A stretch of 40,000 bases of DNA from Neocallimastix lanati (nom. inval.) (Eukaryota; Neocallimastigomycota; Neocallimastigomycetes; Neocallimastigales; Neocallimastigaceae): contig JACVTC010000014.1 of the NCBI GenBank assembly GCA_016946835.1, positions 1,587,501-1,627,500 of the forward strand, given 5' to 3'. Numbering within the stretch: position 1 is the stretch's first letter; each line of letters begins with the position of its first letter. A program made the position numbers and the translations under genes. A model generated the notes under the pieces. That model did not search any database. It had not been told where the DNA came from and worked only from the letters and a program-made list of their open reading frames with translations. Positions 1 through 12,595 of the stretch are shown piece after piece.

Positions 1-27
1 AAGATAAAGAAGAAGAAAAACAATAAC

Positions 28-62
<35 letters not shown>

Positions 63-154
63 AAGTAGTAGTAGTATTGAAATAAATATATATAAATTTA
101 AATATTATTTTCCCTTTTTTAAAGAAAAAAAAAGTAGTTATTTATATATAGGAC
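1..154. other. AT-rich 5' flank of CEP120
   Basis: Only simple AT-rich sequence with short AAT runs is visible. It probably holds the promoter and 5' UTR of the gene starting at 155. No promoter motif can be identified with confidence. Confidence 0.5.
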
Positions 155-277
155 ATGGTTTACAGTAACAAATTTACAATTTTAGTTACGTGTATTGAAG
201 GTAAAAAAAAAAAAAAAAAAAAGATAACATTATATTATATTAGTTAAAAAAAAAAAAAAAAAAAAAAAAAACTAATA

Positions 278-372
<95 letters not shown>

Positions 373-563
373 GATATTAATATAATAATATAAATAAATA
401 AAAGGAAAATTTTTATTATTTAGTTGAGATAAATATATATAATATTTAAATATATAATAAGTAATTTATATATATTTGAAGAAAAGAAGATATAAAGCAT
501 ATTTTTTTTATAATAATAAAATCTATTAATAATATTATATAATTAAAAAAATTTTTATTTTTA

Positions 564-594
<31 letters not shown>

Positions 595-2117
595 AAATTA
601 TTTCATATTTATCTATTTTTTTTTTTTAAAAAAAAAATTAAATACTTATAACAATAATAGGAAGATATTTTTTAAAAGAGAATAAGAAAAAAATTTATCT
701 TCAATGTCGATTTAATAATGAAATTTTAACAACAGATCCCGTTGAATATGTTAATGAACCTATATGGGATACAGAATTAACATGGGATTTAGAATCAAAA
801 GTTTTACATTTTTTAAAGTCACAACGCGTAGCATTAAAATTAATATGTTATTCTCTATACCGTGAAGAAAGAAGAAGTTTAGGATATATTATGTTGGATT
901 TAAGAAGTGCTTCTGGGTTTCCACCAAAAGAACGTTGGTATCCATTACTAAACTCCAAACCTAATGGAACAAAAAGACCTGAAATTAAAATTGCTTTTGG
1001 TATAGGGAGCACAGAAAATTTATCAGTCGTTGAAATGAATTATTCCCCACCTATTAAATTAATAAATAAATCTCCAAATGAAGTATCTATTTTAGCCCTT
1101 TCAGATAGTGGGAAAATGATTCAAGAAATAAATAATAATCAAAATAGTAATTCTAAAGAAGAAGAAGAAGAAAATAGAGGGCTTGAACCTCAATTAACGA
1201 CAGATGGATTTTATAAAATTGGACAAGGAAAGGATCAATTTATACTAATTATTTCACTTATAGCAACTTATAATTTAAATAAGTTGATCACAGATATATC
1301 CAATCAGGATTCTGAAGAATCATCAAAGTACCATTTTTGTTATTCTATTCTTGGAAATGAAATTAAAACAGAAGAATTTGATAACATTAATCATCCATCA
1401 TTTTCGATTGAGCGAATTTCTATTCGCTTTCGTTCTTCTAAACGGGAATTAATTGAATTTTTTGAACAATTGAAAACCATAGAAATATATTTAAATAAAG
1501 GTTCCAAAAAATTGGCATCCTCTGAAATTAATTTAAGATATCTTTGGAAGGAGGATAAAACAGATTTCAATCCCATATTCCAGAAAAATATTCCCTTATT
1601 TAGAATAGGAACAAAAAATAGAACAGTAATATCAAATGATATTCAACCTCAAATTATGACTCTAATGTGTTTACAACCACAAGATGACAATATAGATCAA
1701 ATAATAAAACAAATAGATAAATTCATTGAGAATTGCAATATAGATGAAGGAAACAATTTCCTCTTTAAAAATAATAATAATAAACAAAATATGATGAATG
1801 AAGAAAGTCATAAAAATAATAATGGTGAGGAATTTCTTTTAAATGAAAATTATCTACTCTCTGACCATGAAAATAGTATAGATTGTAACCCTATTAAAGA
1901 AAATGAAAGCAATATTAATGTAGAATATAATAATTATAATATTAATAATGATAACGATGATGATAATGATGCTGATAAAAATAAAATTATTAATGAAGAA
2001 TATATTAATGAAAATAATAATTCAAACACTACTAATGAATTAATAGCCAATAATAATATTATAAATAACGACGATAATATTATAAATTATAATAATAACA
2101 ATAATATGGGTTATGAA

Positions 2118-2192
<75 letters not shown>

Positions 2193-2706
2193 TATACTGA
2201 TAATAATAATAATGAAAATTTACAATATAATGAAAACATTGATCCAGAAATCAATAATAATATGATTGATGAAATAAGTTTTAATATAGAAAGTATTAAA
2301 GATTTTACTAATAAAAACGAGGAACATGGTTATAAAAATAATATTACTGTTGATGAAAAAATAATCTTAATGGACGAAAATATCAATGATAATAAATATG
2401 ATAAAGATCATGGTGATAACAGTATTAATAATAATAATAATTTAAATATGGAATATGACAGTTATCAATACATGGATAATACCAATATAAATCTTGATAA
2501 TACAAAAAATATGCAAACTAATTTTATTATTGGTGATGGAAATTCAGAAATATTAATAAATAATGTTGCAACTTCCATTGAACAAAAGATCACTGAAGAT
2601 CATATGAAAAATAATTTTATTGCCAATAATAATAACAATAATGACTATAATAACAATATTAACAATAATAACAATAATGATAATAATGATAATAATGATA
2701 ATAATG

Positions 2707-2805
<99 letters not shown>

Positions 2806-4192
2806 TTCCTATAAAAAATATAAATTCCAATGAAAGATTTAATTCTAAACTTCCTGTATCAATTGCAATGAAAAATAAATCAAGTGAAAGTAATTTAAAA
2901 GGTATTAATCTTTTACATATATACTCATATATATATATATATATATTTATTTATTTTTATAAAGAAAAATACTAATATGTAAATTTATAAATATTATTAT
3001 TATTATTACTATAATTATTATAATAATGATTATAATTATTATTATTATTAGATTTATCTACAAATATTAATAATATGAATAATCCTAAAAATATAAATAA
3101 TCAAGTCAATAATATTCCAAGTATTCAATACAAAAATGAAAATCTACAAATAAGTACTAATATAAATAAAGGTGAAATGAATATAAATGAAAGTCAGCAA
3201 AATATTAATAAAAATATTATGAATACCAATGTAGAACAACCCAATATTAATACAGGTGCTCATAATACAGTCAGAATTAATAATAATCCTATCAGTAAAA
3301 GTTATATAAATAAAGATTCAAATATAAATATTAAGAAAAACAATAGTACTGTTAATAAGAGTAATAACCGAATGAACAGCAATAGAAAAAATCAAAATAT
3401 TATTAATAATAAGTTTAATAATAGTAATAATAATAATAATAATCTAACACGAAATATTAAACAAAATCAAGCAAATATTACTGATAGTACTAATATCTTC
3501 CAAGCTATTAATTGGCATCAATATAAATTCACCATTAATTTACAAAGTATACGTAGTAATAAATTAAATGGAGATAATATCTATTGTAAATACATCTATA
3601 TACCTTTTGGAAATAAATTACCTCATTTAACTGATCCTCCAATTAAAATTTCGAATAGTGATGAAATATTTTTACCTCATGCATTATGTTCCTATGAATT
3701 TTTCATGGATCCTATGGTATTAAGAAACTCGTTAGAATCGATTCCTTTAGAAGTTGAAATATGGCAAAAAAATATTCGTTTAAATAAAGAAATTAAAATT
3801 GGTAATGCAACATTTTTTATGAATGAAATAATAAATATGCCGGAGATTTCAAAAAATTTAAAAAATAAACAAAATTCTTATGTTAAGCAGTGGAATAGTT
3901 ATATACCCATTTTTTCTATTGAAAATATAGGTGTGCCATTAGAAAAAATTGCAGAATTAAGGATAATATTACAATTGGAAGATTTTGGATTGGTTGAAGA
4001 TCAACAAGACATTAATACTATAAATCAGGAAACTCCAACACCTGTAAACAATAGTGAGTATAATTTATATCTACATATAATTAAATTATTACTATTTTTA
4101 GTATTACGTTTGTTTTTATTATGTTTATTTATTCGAAATTTAAAACAATATATTATTCAATTTATATATTTACTTATTTTCTTTTATCTTTT

Positions 4193-4236
<44 letters not shown>

Positions 4237-5423
4237 TTATATATTTATTTTTCTTTATTTTAATACTTAAATTAATAGTTTATATTAATAATAAAAATGA
4301 TTTTCAATCAGTATCAAAAAATTTATTTAATAATAATGTAAATGTTCAACAACAACAACAACAACCATTGATCCATCCAGATGATAATATTAATTATACC
4401 CAAAATCAAAATCAAAATCAAAATCAAAATCAAAATCAAAATCAAAATTTACAATATATTAATAGTAATTTACAAAATCAACAACCTTCTTCTAATAAAA
4501 ATATTTTAAATCCTAACATTCCAATACCTTTAAACATGACATCATTTGTTACAACTGATGATGAGGATGAAACGTCTTCCTATTATGATAATGATGATGA
4601 TGATCTCCAGTCAACATCTAGTATTTCTATTCATGAAACCAATGAATATAAAGTAGCGATTGAACTTGAACTCTGGAAACAAAATGAACAACAAAAATTT
4701 AAAAATGAATTAAAAATGAAAGAATCGAAACTGGTGAAACAACTTTCTCTGGAATGGAATAAACGAGATCAGGAAAGAAATGCCGTTTTTAATAAAAAAG
4801 TGAAAGAATTAAAGGCTCTTGAAGATAAAGTGAAAAAATTAGTAACTGATCTCGAAAGTCGAGAACAAAATTTAATTAATGATGAAGAAGAGTTAAAGAG
4901 TAGAAGAGATGATTTAGAAAGAGAATATCGATTAAAAAATTCAACCATAGAGGATTATGAAAAATGTATTCGAGAGGAATGTCGTTGTAATGTTGAGGTG
5001 GCCACACGTAAGGCTGAATCTGCAGATAAAAAGTATAAAGAAACAGTCATAGAATTAGAAAAAGAGAAGAAAAGGTATAATAAACTTAATGAAGAATATG
5101 AAAACTATCGTAATAAGATGAAGGAATCCTCAGAAATAAAATTAACACAAGAATTAAATCAAATCAAAATAAAAAATGAAAAATTGAATAAACAATTAAT
5201 GGCATTAAAGAAAACAAAAAAATATTATAAAACGGAATGGATACTAACTCTAAAAGAATTATCTAAAACTAAACAAATTTTACAAGAAAAGTTATTAAAT
5301 GAACGTGAAAGAGAAAAGGAAAAAGAAATAAAGAAGAAAATAGAAAAAATAGAAAAAATAAAAATGAATGAAATTATGACCATCACTGCAGCTAAAAAGA
5401 ATGATATAGATAATAATAATTAT

Positions 5424-5463
<40 letters not shown>

Positions 5464-6000
5464 TTTCAAAAGAAAAACTGATGAATATGACAAATGATAT
5501 ATATAAAGGAAACGACGAAGAAATTCCAATAAAGTTAAATGAAAATGATGAAAGAAATATTAGGAAAGAAGGAAATATCTCATCACCAAATCAAAATCAG
5601 TCTAATTCCAATAATAAAAACAATGATAATAATACTATATCCTTACCACAACAACTTAATGATATTATTTCATCAAATTCACCATTAAATCAAAATAAGG
5701 AAGAACTAACAAAAAATTTATTAAATTTAATAACCCAAGTACTATTGAATAATAATAATATTGGTAATAATAATAATAATAATGATAATAATAGTAATAA
5801 TAATAATAGTAGTAGCAATACCAGTAACAATAGTAATAATAATGAATTTAATAATAATAACAATAAAACAGATAATAATAATAAAAATTCAAATATAAAT
5901 GAGAAGATAAACAGAGTCGATCATAAAGAAAAAGAAAATAATAATTTAGAAAAAGAAAATAAACTACTTGCCACCAATAAAAATTCTGAGGCAAAAGAAA

Positions 6001-6045
<45 letters not shown>

Positions 6046-6387
6046 TAACTTCCAAAATAGATAATAATGGAAATTATAACTCAGATAATAATTATATAGA
6101 AAAGTCATCAATAGAACAAAAATTTGATGTTAAAAAATTAAAACGAAAACTTAATGATAAAGGTGTATATATATGGGGTGTTTCATTTGATGAGAAACCC
6201 AAAGAATGGATTACTTTTACCCAACAACCAAATTTGTATATGATACCCTATCATCTTATGAATCATCAAATTATACCTGAAATTAATCGTTTAATAGATG
6301 AAAGAGATGATTTACTAAATACTGAAATTTATAGTGAAAATGATGATTTAATTTATGGTTTAAATAATCGTATATGTGAATTAGTAA

Positions 6388-6392
<5 letters not shown>
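155..6392 (+). CDS. CEP120: Centrosomal protein CEP120, 4 exons
   Basis: Exons read as 155-200, 661-2901, 3052-4053 and 4312-6392. All junctions are GT-AG and phases match, giving 1789 residues against about 986 in human. CEP120 is a centriole protein needed for centriole elongation and ciliogenesis. Visible in order: a C2-like domain (about 5-130, with GYIMLDLRS), a second C2-like domain (about 197-325, with YSILGNE), a long Asn-rich insert (about 400-880), a third C2-like domain (about 915-1080, with LEDFGLV), a Glu/Lys-rich coiled coil (about 1206-1440, with ELELWK and EWNKRD), another Asn-rich stretch, and the conserved C-terminus (INRLIDERDDLL). The start at 155 is chosen because MV...EGRYF matches the family N-terminus and has no upstream coding. 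The extra length is almost all Asn-rich low complexity. Family assignment rests on collinear similarity over all three C2 domains, the coiled coil and the tail. Confidence 0.93.
201..660 (+). other. CEP120 intron 1
   Basis: A 460-nt intron with a GTAAAA donor and an AATAATAG acceptor splits a Gly codon (phase 1). It contains two poly-A runs, a (AAT)n microsatellite and TTTTTA repeats near 550-590. Confidence 0.85.
276..369. repeat. (AAT)n microsatellite in CEP120 intron 1
   Basis: About 31 uninterrupted AAT units lie entirely inside intron 1. The same triplet recurs in coding exons of this gene, where it is always read as Asn. Confidence 0.95.
2117..2191 (+). repeat. AAT tract encoding poly-Asn (first long run)
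   Basis: A near-pure AAT run is read in frame as about 25 consecutive asparagines around residues 500-526 of CEP120, between the second and third C2-like domains. Confidence 0.95.
2708..2802 (+). repeat. AAT tract encoding poly-Asn (second long run)
   Basis: A near-pure AAT run is read as about 32 asparagines around residues 698-730 of CEP120. Other frames of this run give poly-Ile or, on the minus strand, poly-Leu; those readings are shadows. Confidence 0.95.
4054..4311 (+). other. Stop-free in-frame intron 3 of CEP120
   Basis: The donor is GTGAGT and the acceptor TTTTCAATCAG. The length is 258 nt, a multiple of three, and the intron has no stop codon in the host frame, so it looks like coding sequence to an ORF finder. 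Read through, it gives a Leu/Ile/Phe-rich hydrophobic stretch around a 39-T run that does not fit a cytoplasmic centriole protein. It is therefore called an intron. Confidence 0.85.

Positions 6393-6428
<36 letters not shown>
6390..6428 (+). repeat. (TAA)n microsatellite starting at the CEP120 stop codon
   Basis: The TAA stop of CEP120 is the first unit of an uninterrupted run of 13 TAA triplets, so the gene ends in a series of in-frame stop codons. Confidence 0.95.
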
Positions 6429-6429
<1 letters not shown>

Positions 6430-6963
6430 TATAATAAATATAGTATAAAATAAAAAATAAAAAAAAAAAAACTAGAAAAAAGAAAAAAGATAAAAATAAA
6501 AAAATAAAATAAAAATAATTTTTTTTTTTTTTTTCATTATTAATATATATAAAAATATATATATATAAATTTTTGAAATTAGAAGTTTTAATAAAATAAA
6601 AATTAAAAATATATATATATATTATAGTTATATAAATTTTGTGTCAATTATTTTTGTGTGAATTAATAATTTTGTATTAAAATTAAAATTTCTATTTTTT
6701 AATATTTGTATTTATATTTCTATATCATTTGTTTATTTTTTATTTTTTTTTATTTTTTTTTTTTTTTTTTTATTATTATTATTTTAGTTTAGTTTATTTT
6801 AAATGTATACATTAATTTGTATATTATATGAAATTATTAATTTATGAAATCCTCATTTTCTCTCTTAATCTATCTTTTATTTTTTATTTTTATTTTTTTA
6901 ACTAATTACTATTACTATTATTATTATTAAAATTATATATAAATAATTAAAAAAAAAAAATAG

Positions 6964-6995
<32 letters not shown>

Positions 6996-7052
6996 ACTGT
7001 AATTGTATTAATTAATTAGTAATAATTTTTATATTAATTTTAAATTTTATAT

Positions 7053-7087
<35 letters not shown>

Positions 7088-7229
7088 TTTTATTTTATTT
7101 TATTTTATTTTATTTTATTTTATTTTATTTTATTTTATTTTTAATAATAATGGCTTCTATGTATATATAAATTATAAAAAGAGAAAAAAATTTTTTTTTT
7201 TTTTTTTTTTTTTTTAAATATTATAAAAT
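6393..7229. other. Convergent spacer between CEP120 and EMC3
   Basis: This stretch holds the 3' ends of two genes that face each other. It contains the TAA run, poly-T and TA dinucleotide runs (about 6963-6992), and TTTA then TTTTA repeats. No coding potential or RNA gene is seen. Confidence 0.8.
7047..7141. repeat. (TTTA)n followed by (TTTTA)n
   Basis: A tetranucleotide TTTA run changes directly to a pentanucleotide TTTTA run in the CEP120-EMC3 spacer. Confidence 0.9.
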
Positions 7230-8649
7230 TTAATTATTCTTCTTATCAGTTTCTTTCTTCTTTCCATACTTTATTAAAATTTTATCTTCAATATCTTCTA
7301 AGAACCAAGAGTGTTCAGCTAACTTTACTTCTTCAGCTAAACTTTTGTGCATTTTGTTAAATCTGTCCTTTTGATTTGGTGCCATTTGCATTTGTGGAGC
7401 AATATCTTTAGCACTACCAGCAGCTGTTATTATTTTTTTAATTTTATTTTAAAATAATAAAAAAATGAACATATTATATTAATAATGTAATATAAATCTT
7501 ATTTTAATATTAATTATAAATTAAATAATTATAAATAATAGTTTTTTTTTTTTTTTTTTTTTTTTTAACTTACAGTTATTTTTTCCAAGAATTAAAGAAA
7601 AGATACCCCCAAGACCGAATAAATTTAAGAAATACCATGAAAGTGAAGATACCCAGGAAATATCTAAGTTTTGAGTATCAATGCCACGTTGAAGCATATC
7701 CTTAAAACGTAATGGTAAATAGAATGGTAACTTAACTGTAAAAATGAAAAAATATTTGTGAAATAAAAATTAAAACATTTAATATTAATAAATATATATA
7801 TATATATATATCAATAAAAATAAGAAAAAAGAATGATAATACATTATTTATAAACTTACTAATAACGAAACCAGCAAAGAAGTAAGAAACCCAACTCATT
7901 AAAACATATTGTGGAATTAAGTTGGCAAAACCTTGTTTCATACCTGACATAGTACTTTCCATATTAGCAGGATCTAACATATCACCACCATTTGCAGTAG
8001 CATTTGGATCCTTTAAATATTTGCCACCATTATAGGCATCAATCCAAAAATTCTTTCTCATTTTAAAAGTAGATTCTGGTAAATAGTTTCTGTTAGCAAT
8101 GAATAATCTTCCATATTTAACAGCAAGACTAATTTAAATTTAAATATTTATTGTAATTTAATTTAATAATTTGTCCTTATATTATGATTATTATAACTAA
8201 TTAATACACCACTTCTATAACAATATTACCTTTCTTTAACATCTAATAAACCCATGTTTGAATTTACAGAAAGAAGAGATGTTATATTGTGACGCAAGAT
8301 ACCAACGAGAAACATAACAATCATAATTGGAAATAGCACCTTATTTTTATATAAAATAAAAAATATATAACAAGATATATAAAAAAAAAAATGATTCATA
8401 TATATATTTATTTTAATCAATTAATTAAATTATATAATAAAATTTAAGGTTAATATTAATGTTTTTAATTGAACAAATCACTATATAATAATAAATATAT
8501 TTTAATGAAGTAGTATTATATATATAAATATATATATATATATATTTACTTCTTTTATTTTTTGTATTTATTTTTTATTTCAAATACTTACCCAATATTT
8601 AATAGAAGGATCAAGATATAAATCTTGACTATTATAAAGTAAATAATTA

Positions 8650-8694
<45 letters not shown>

Positions 8695-8793
8695 TTAATA
8701 AAAATATAAATTTTATTATACAGTTATTATATAAAATAAAATGTTTATTATATAATTTTTTTTATTTTACCTTTCATACATAGATCCTGCCAT
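7230..8793 (-). CDS. EMC3: ER membrane protein complex subunit 3 (EMC3), 6 exons
   Basis: Minus-strand exons are 8793-8771, 8628-8592, 8339-8230, 8128-7860, 7735-7574 and 7423-7230, all GT-AG with matching phases, giving 264 residues (about 261 in human). EMC3 is the Oxa1/YidC-like core subunit of the ER membrane complex, which inserts transmembrane segments into the ER membrane. Visible: an N-terminal MAGSM start with LDPSIKYW before the first membrane helix (about 21-36), a cytosolic coiled stretch, a second helix ending in FAGFVI (about 133-146), the PFYLPLRFK motif, the [16 protein letters not shown] segment with a third helix (about 178-196), and a charged Lys-rich tail. The first two exons are only 23 and 37 nt. 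It is convergent with CEP120. Confidence 0.95.
8647..8694. repeat. (AAT)n microsatellite in EMC3 intron 1
   Basis: Tandem AAT units lie in the intron between the 23-nt and 37-nt first exons of EMC3. Confidence 0.9.
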
Positions 8794-10949
8794 TTTCTTT
8801 CTTTTCTTTTCTATCCTTTTTTTTTTTTTAATTATATATTTTATTACTTTAGTATTGAGTTATTGTTTTGACTATTTATCTATTTTTTTTTTTTTTTTTA
8901 TAATAGTTTTAAATTGTTTATATAATTAATTTTTTAAAACAATATATAATATTAAAGAGATAAAAAATATATAAAATTATTATTTTATTTCAATAATTAA
9001 TATATTCATATTTTTATTTATTAATATTTTATACTAAAAAAATGATATTAAAATCTAATAAAACATTTAGGAATTGTGCTTATAAATCTCCCATTTATTT
9101 ATATATTCTATTAAAGAGTTATATGTTATATACTTTTTAAATAAAAATTTTAATATTTCATTATCAATTATTTATTTATTTATTTAAAATAATTACAACA
9201 TTTTATATTATGTAATTAAATATATAATTCAAATATTAAATCTAAATTCTTTTTCTTTAAATATGATTAATTAGAATATATTACATTAAAATATAAAATT
9301 ATTAGAAAAAATAAAATACAATGTATCTGAGATTTAAATAAACATTTAATATAATTAAAAAAAAATATCTATAAAATTTATTTTTAAAGTGAACTTAAAT
9401 CATGTTATGACTATTAAAGAATTATTATTATTATTTTTTTTATAGAATTATAAAATAAATTCAAAATTTTAAAATATTTCTTTTTCATTAAAAAATAAAT
9501 TAATTAATTTGTTAAATTTTCCCCTTCATTTATTTTGATATATACTTTTTATTTTTATAGTTTAATTTTTTATTTATTACATTTCATTTAAAATGATTAC
9601 TTGTTTTATAATTGATTGTTAAATTTGTTTTATTTTTTAGTTTTATTTTGATTCCCATTTATTTATTTTTTTATTTTTTTATTTGATTGTTGTTCTTATT
9701 TAAAAATAATAAAATTTTTATAATATATATACACTTATATTATTATTTTATTGAAAGAATTCACTTCAAAATATTATTATATATATACCACAAAAAACAT
9801 ACTTATTTTTGATGAAATTTACCTTTTATCTTAAAAATATAATATTATTTTTTTTAACAATAATAAAAAAAATTTTCTTAATAAAATTGAAATAAAAATT
9901 TAATTAAGATTAAAATCAACAATAAATAGATATATAATTAAATAAATAATTAAATAATTAAATAAATAATTAAATAAATAGTAATTATTTATTGATGTAT
10001 GATTTTTCAGTTATATTTTATTGTATAAACCTAATCTTTTTGAATATATAGATGGATAATATAATTATAAACCAATCACTCAAATAAATATTAATTTTAG
10101 TATTACTATTTAAAAATATATCTATATTTATTTATCTATATTTATTTGTTTATTCAATTATATTTATTTATTTATTTGCTTGTTTGTTTATTTATTTATA
10201 TTTATTTATTTATATATATATATATATTTTTTTATTATGGATTATATGTTTATTACAATTATAATTTTTGAAAAAAATATTATTAATTAAAGTTTTATAT
10301 ATGATCCTAAATATTATTATTATTACAATTATTATTAGAAATACAATTTTTTCATTATTATTAATATTATTATTATTATTTAAAATAAAATGTTTCAATT
10401 ATTGGAAATATAATCTTTTAATTATTTTTATTATTATTATTATTATTGGAAATATAATCTTTAATTTATTAATATTATTATTGGAAATAAAATATTTTAA
10501 TGATATATATTATAATTGGAAATATAATATTTTAATTATTATTAATATTATTATATTATTATTTGAAATACGAAAAAAAAAATAAAATATTAGTTTTTTA
10601 ATTAAAATATAAAAACGAGAAGTATTCTTTATATATATATTAATATTAAAATTTTCTGATTTCTTTATACAAAAAATTCTTATTAAAAGAAAAAATAGTA
10701 TATATATATATATTCTTTTTTCCCCACTAAATATATTCTTTTTAAATAGAATAATTAATATTGAAGTAGTAATTATCATTACAACTTCAATATTAATTAT
10801 TATTTTTACTATTTTGGTAATTATTAGTACTATATCTACTGGAATTATTTATATCATTAAAGAAATTATTATAATAATATATATTATTAGAAAAAATATT
10901 ATTACGTTGTTACTATTATTATTATTACTCAAATTTATTTTTATTGCTT
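8794..10949. other. AT-rich intergenic region
   Basis: The stretch carries no convincing gene. It holds TTTA/TTAT repeats (about 10130-10210) and, near 10400-10530, four loosely spaced copies of TTGGAAATATAAT-like sequence separated by TTA runs. Short open frames here are Ile/Leu/Asn-rich translations of AT repeats. It includes the EMC3 promoter side. Confidence 0.7.
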
Positions 10950-11975
10950 CTTCTAGTATAACTTTCTTAATTTTAAGAAAAAATATATTCCGAAATTCTT
11001 TTTGTAACAATTTTTAACAGAATCTTTAATCTTGCATTGATACATGAAATTACCACTGTCAATTATTACATTCTAAAAGATCCCCCTTTTAGGAATGGAA
11101 ACAATAGAACAAGAATTCCATTCATCAAGGAAGTTATCTTTCTAAATCTTATTATATAATAAAAATAGACAGTTTACACATTCGTAATAAGTGATTTTTT
11201 GACTAGGATCATTCTGATAAGAAGTGTTACATTTAAAGTTGAAAAATACTTTAAAATTTTCTGTTGGAATATCATTAAGACAAGGGGCTTTGTTATTTTT
11301 CATTGAAGGAACAGTAGAGTGAATTTCTGACATTGAAATTGATTGATTAATACCCCATGATTTCTGAAATCTTTAGAAAGACTATGACCTGAAGAATCCA
11401 ACTCTAGGGAATGATAATGAGAATGCCAAGCTTTTAATTTTTTATCTGTAGAAGATACTAATTCATCATTATAGTTTTTAAATAGATGAGAGACCGTGAA
11501 AGATTGATTACTTATTTTTGCATTCTTATTTACCCTTTTCCATGTTTTACTACTATCATTTTTAAGAGCTAACGAACATCCAATTTTAATTCAATATAAA
11601 TATTTTTTTCCCTAAATTTGTTACATTTTTATGAATTGATTTGCGTAGTCTATTATACTAGTCAATAATTTTAGTAAATTCATTGGAATTACATACAGGT
11701 TTATAACCCTTAATTTGTTTATATTTTATATATTTTACCTTTTGAAGGCAATAAATTTTTCGGGACATTCTAAGCATCGTTTTTCTGATTTCTGTTAAAT
11801 ATGTTATCAATAGATCCTTAGTAATGGAATTAGTACTGTTGATAAACTTTTCAACTGTACTATCTTCTGAAAGTTCTCCATTTCCCAATTTTTCACTAAG
11901 AATCTCAAGTTTATTATTTTCACAAATTTCTTTCTTAAGTTCAAGATATTTATACCTATCCCATCTAACAAATTT
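10950..11975 (-). mobile_element. Decayed LINE copy 1 (endonuclease-RT linker and RT start)
   Basis: On the minus strand several frames give remnants in the right order of a LINE ORF2. They are a segment like the linker between endonuclease and RT (KFVRWDRY, then EIRKTMLRMSRKI), the RT entry (MSEIHSTVPSMKNNKAPC..DIPTENF), EWNSCSIVSIPKRG, and LKILLKIVTKRISEY. Each matches the intact-looking copy at 13841-17648. Frameshifts and stops lie between every block, so this is an old dead copy. Boundaries are approximate; the 5' side may reach about 12170. Confidence 0.8.
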
Positions 11976-12595
11976 TTTTTTATTAAAAAATTATATTTTT
12001 CATATAACCTTGTTTTTCATCTGATTTAGTATTTCCCATAAATCTTCAACTTGTAGACACATTTTGTTTTTTCACGGTAGCCTTCTGGTTGATATTCGCG
12101 GTTACCATACATTGTATAACCTTTTGGTGTAGTCCGTTGTTTCTTTCTTGAATTTCTTTTCCATAATGAACTATAAATTACAAATTGATTAGAAATGAAA
12201 CTAATAAAAACTAAAATACTAAAAACTTAGAAATATAAATATAAATAAAAAATATAAAAAAAATAAAATAGAAATATTAAAATAATAAAAATAATATGAA
12301 GTTTTTATCTTTGTGAAATAATTGATAAATATTTAAATAAAATAAAAAACTTATTAATTTTGTTTTAATGAATAATCTCTCTCTTTTTTTTTAGCTATCT
12401 TAAAGTTTTTGATATTCTATTAAATTAATAAAGCTTTGATTAATATAATAATTTTCTGAAAAGTACTCATATATAAACTAAAATAAAAATATAAATAAAA
12501 TGTTAGTTGTGAAAGTCTATAAAAAGATTCCCTTCAGTTAAATAAAGTATAAAACACAAGCTTTGGGGTGAATAAATTTCCTACCTAAGTTTAAA
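11976..12595. other. Spacer between LINE copies 1 and 2
   Basis: 12060-12170 has a higher GC content than its surroundings and may be a remnant of the upstream part of LINE copy 1. The rest is AT-rich with no recognisable gene. Confidence 0.5.

Noticed and set aside
1391-1576. Minus-strand open frame of 61 codons
   Set aside because: Lies inside the conserved second C2-like domain of CEP120 and shows no family features.
2620-2830. Poly-Ile frame (+) and poly-Leu frame (-) over the AAT run
   Set aside because: They are other-frame readings of the poly-Asn tract of CEP120 exon 2.
5848-6111. Tyr/Phe-rich minus-strand frame
   Set aside because: Complement of the Asn-rich AAT repeats of CEP120 exon 4.
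10210-11017. Several Ile/Leu/Asn-rich short frames on both strands
   Set aside because: Translations of TTA/AAT repeats with no splice-consistent extension or family similarity; the last part overlaps decayed LINE copy 1.
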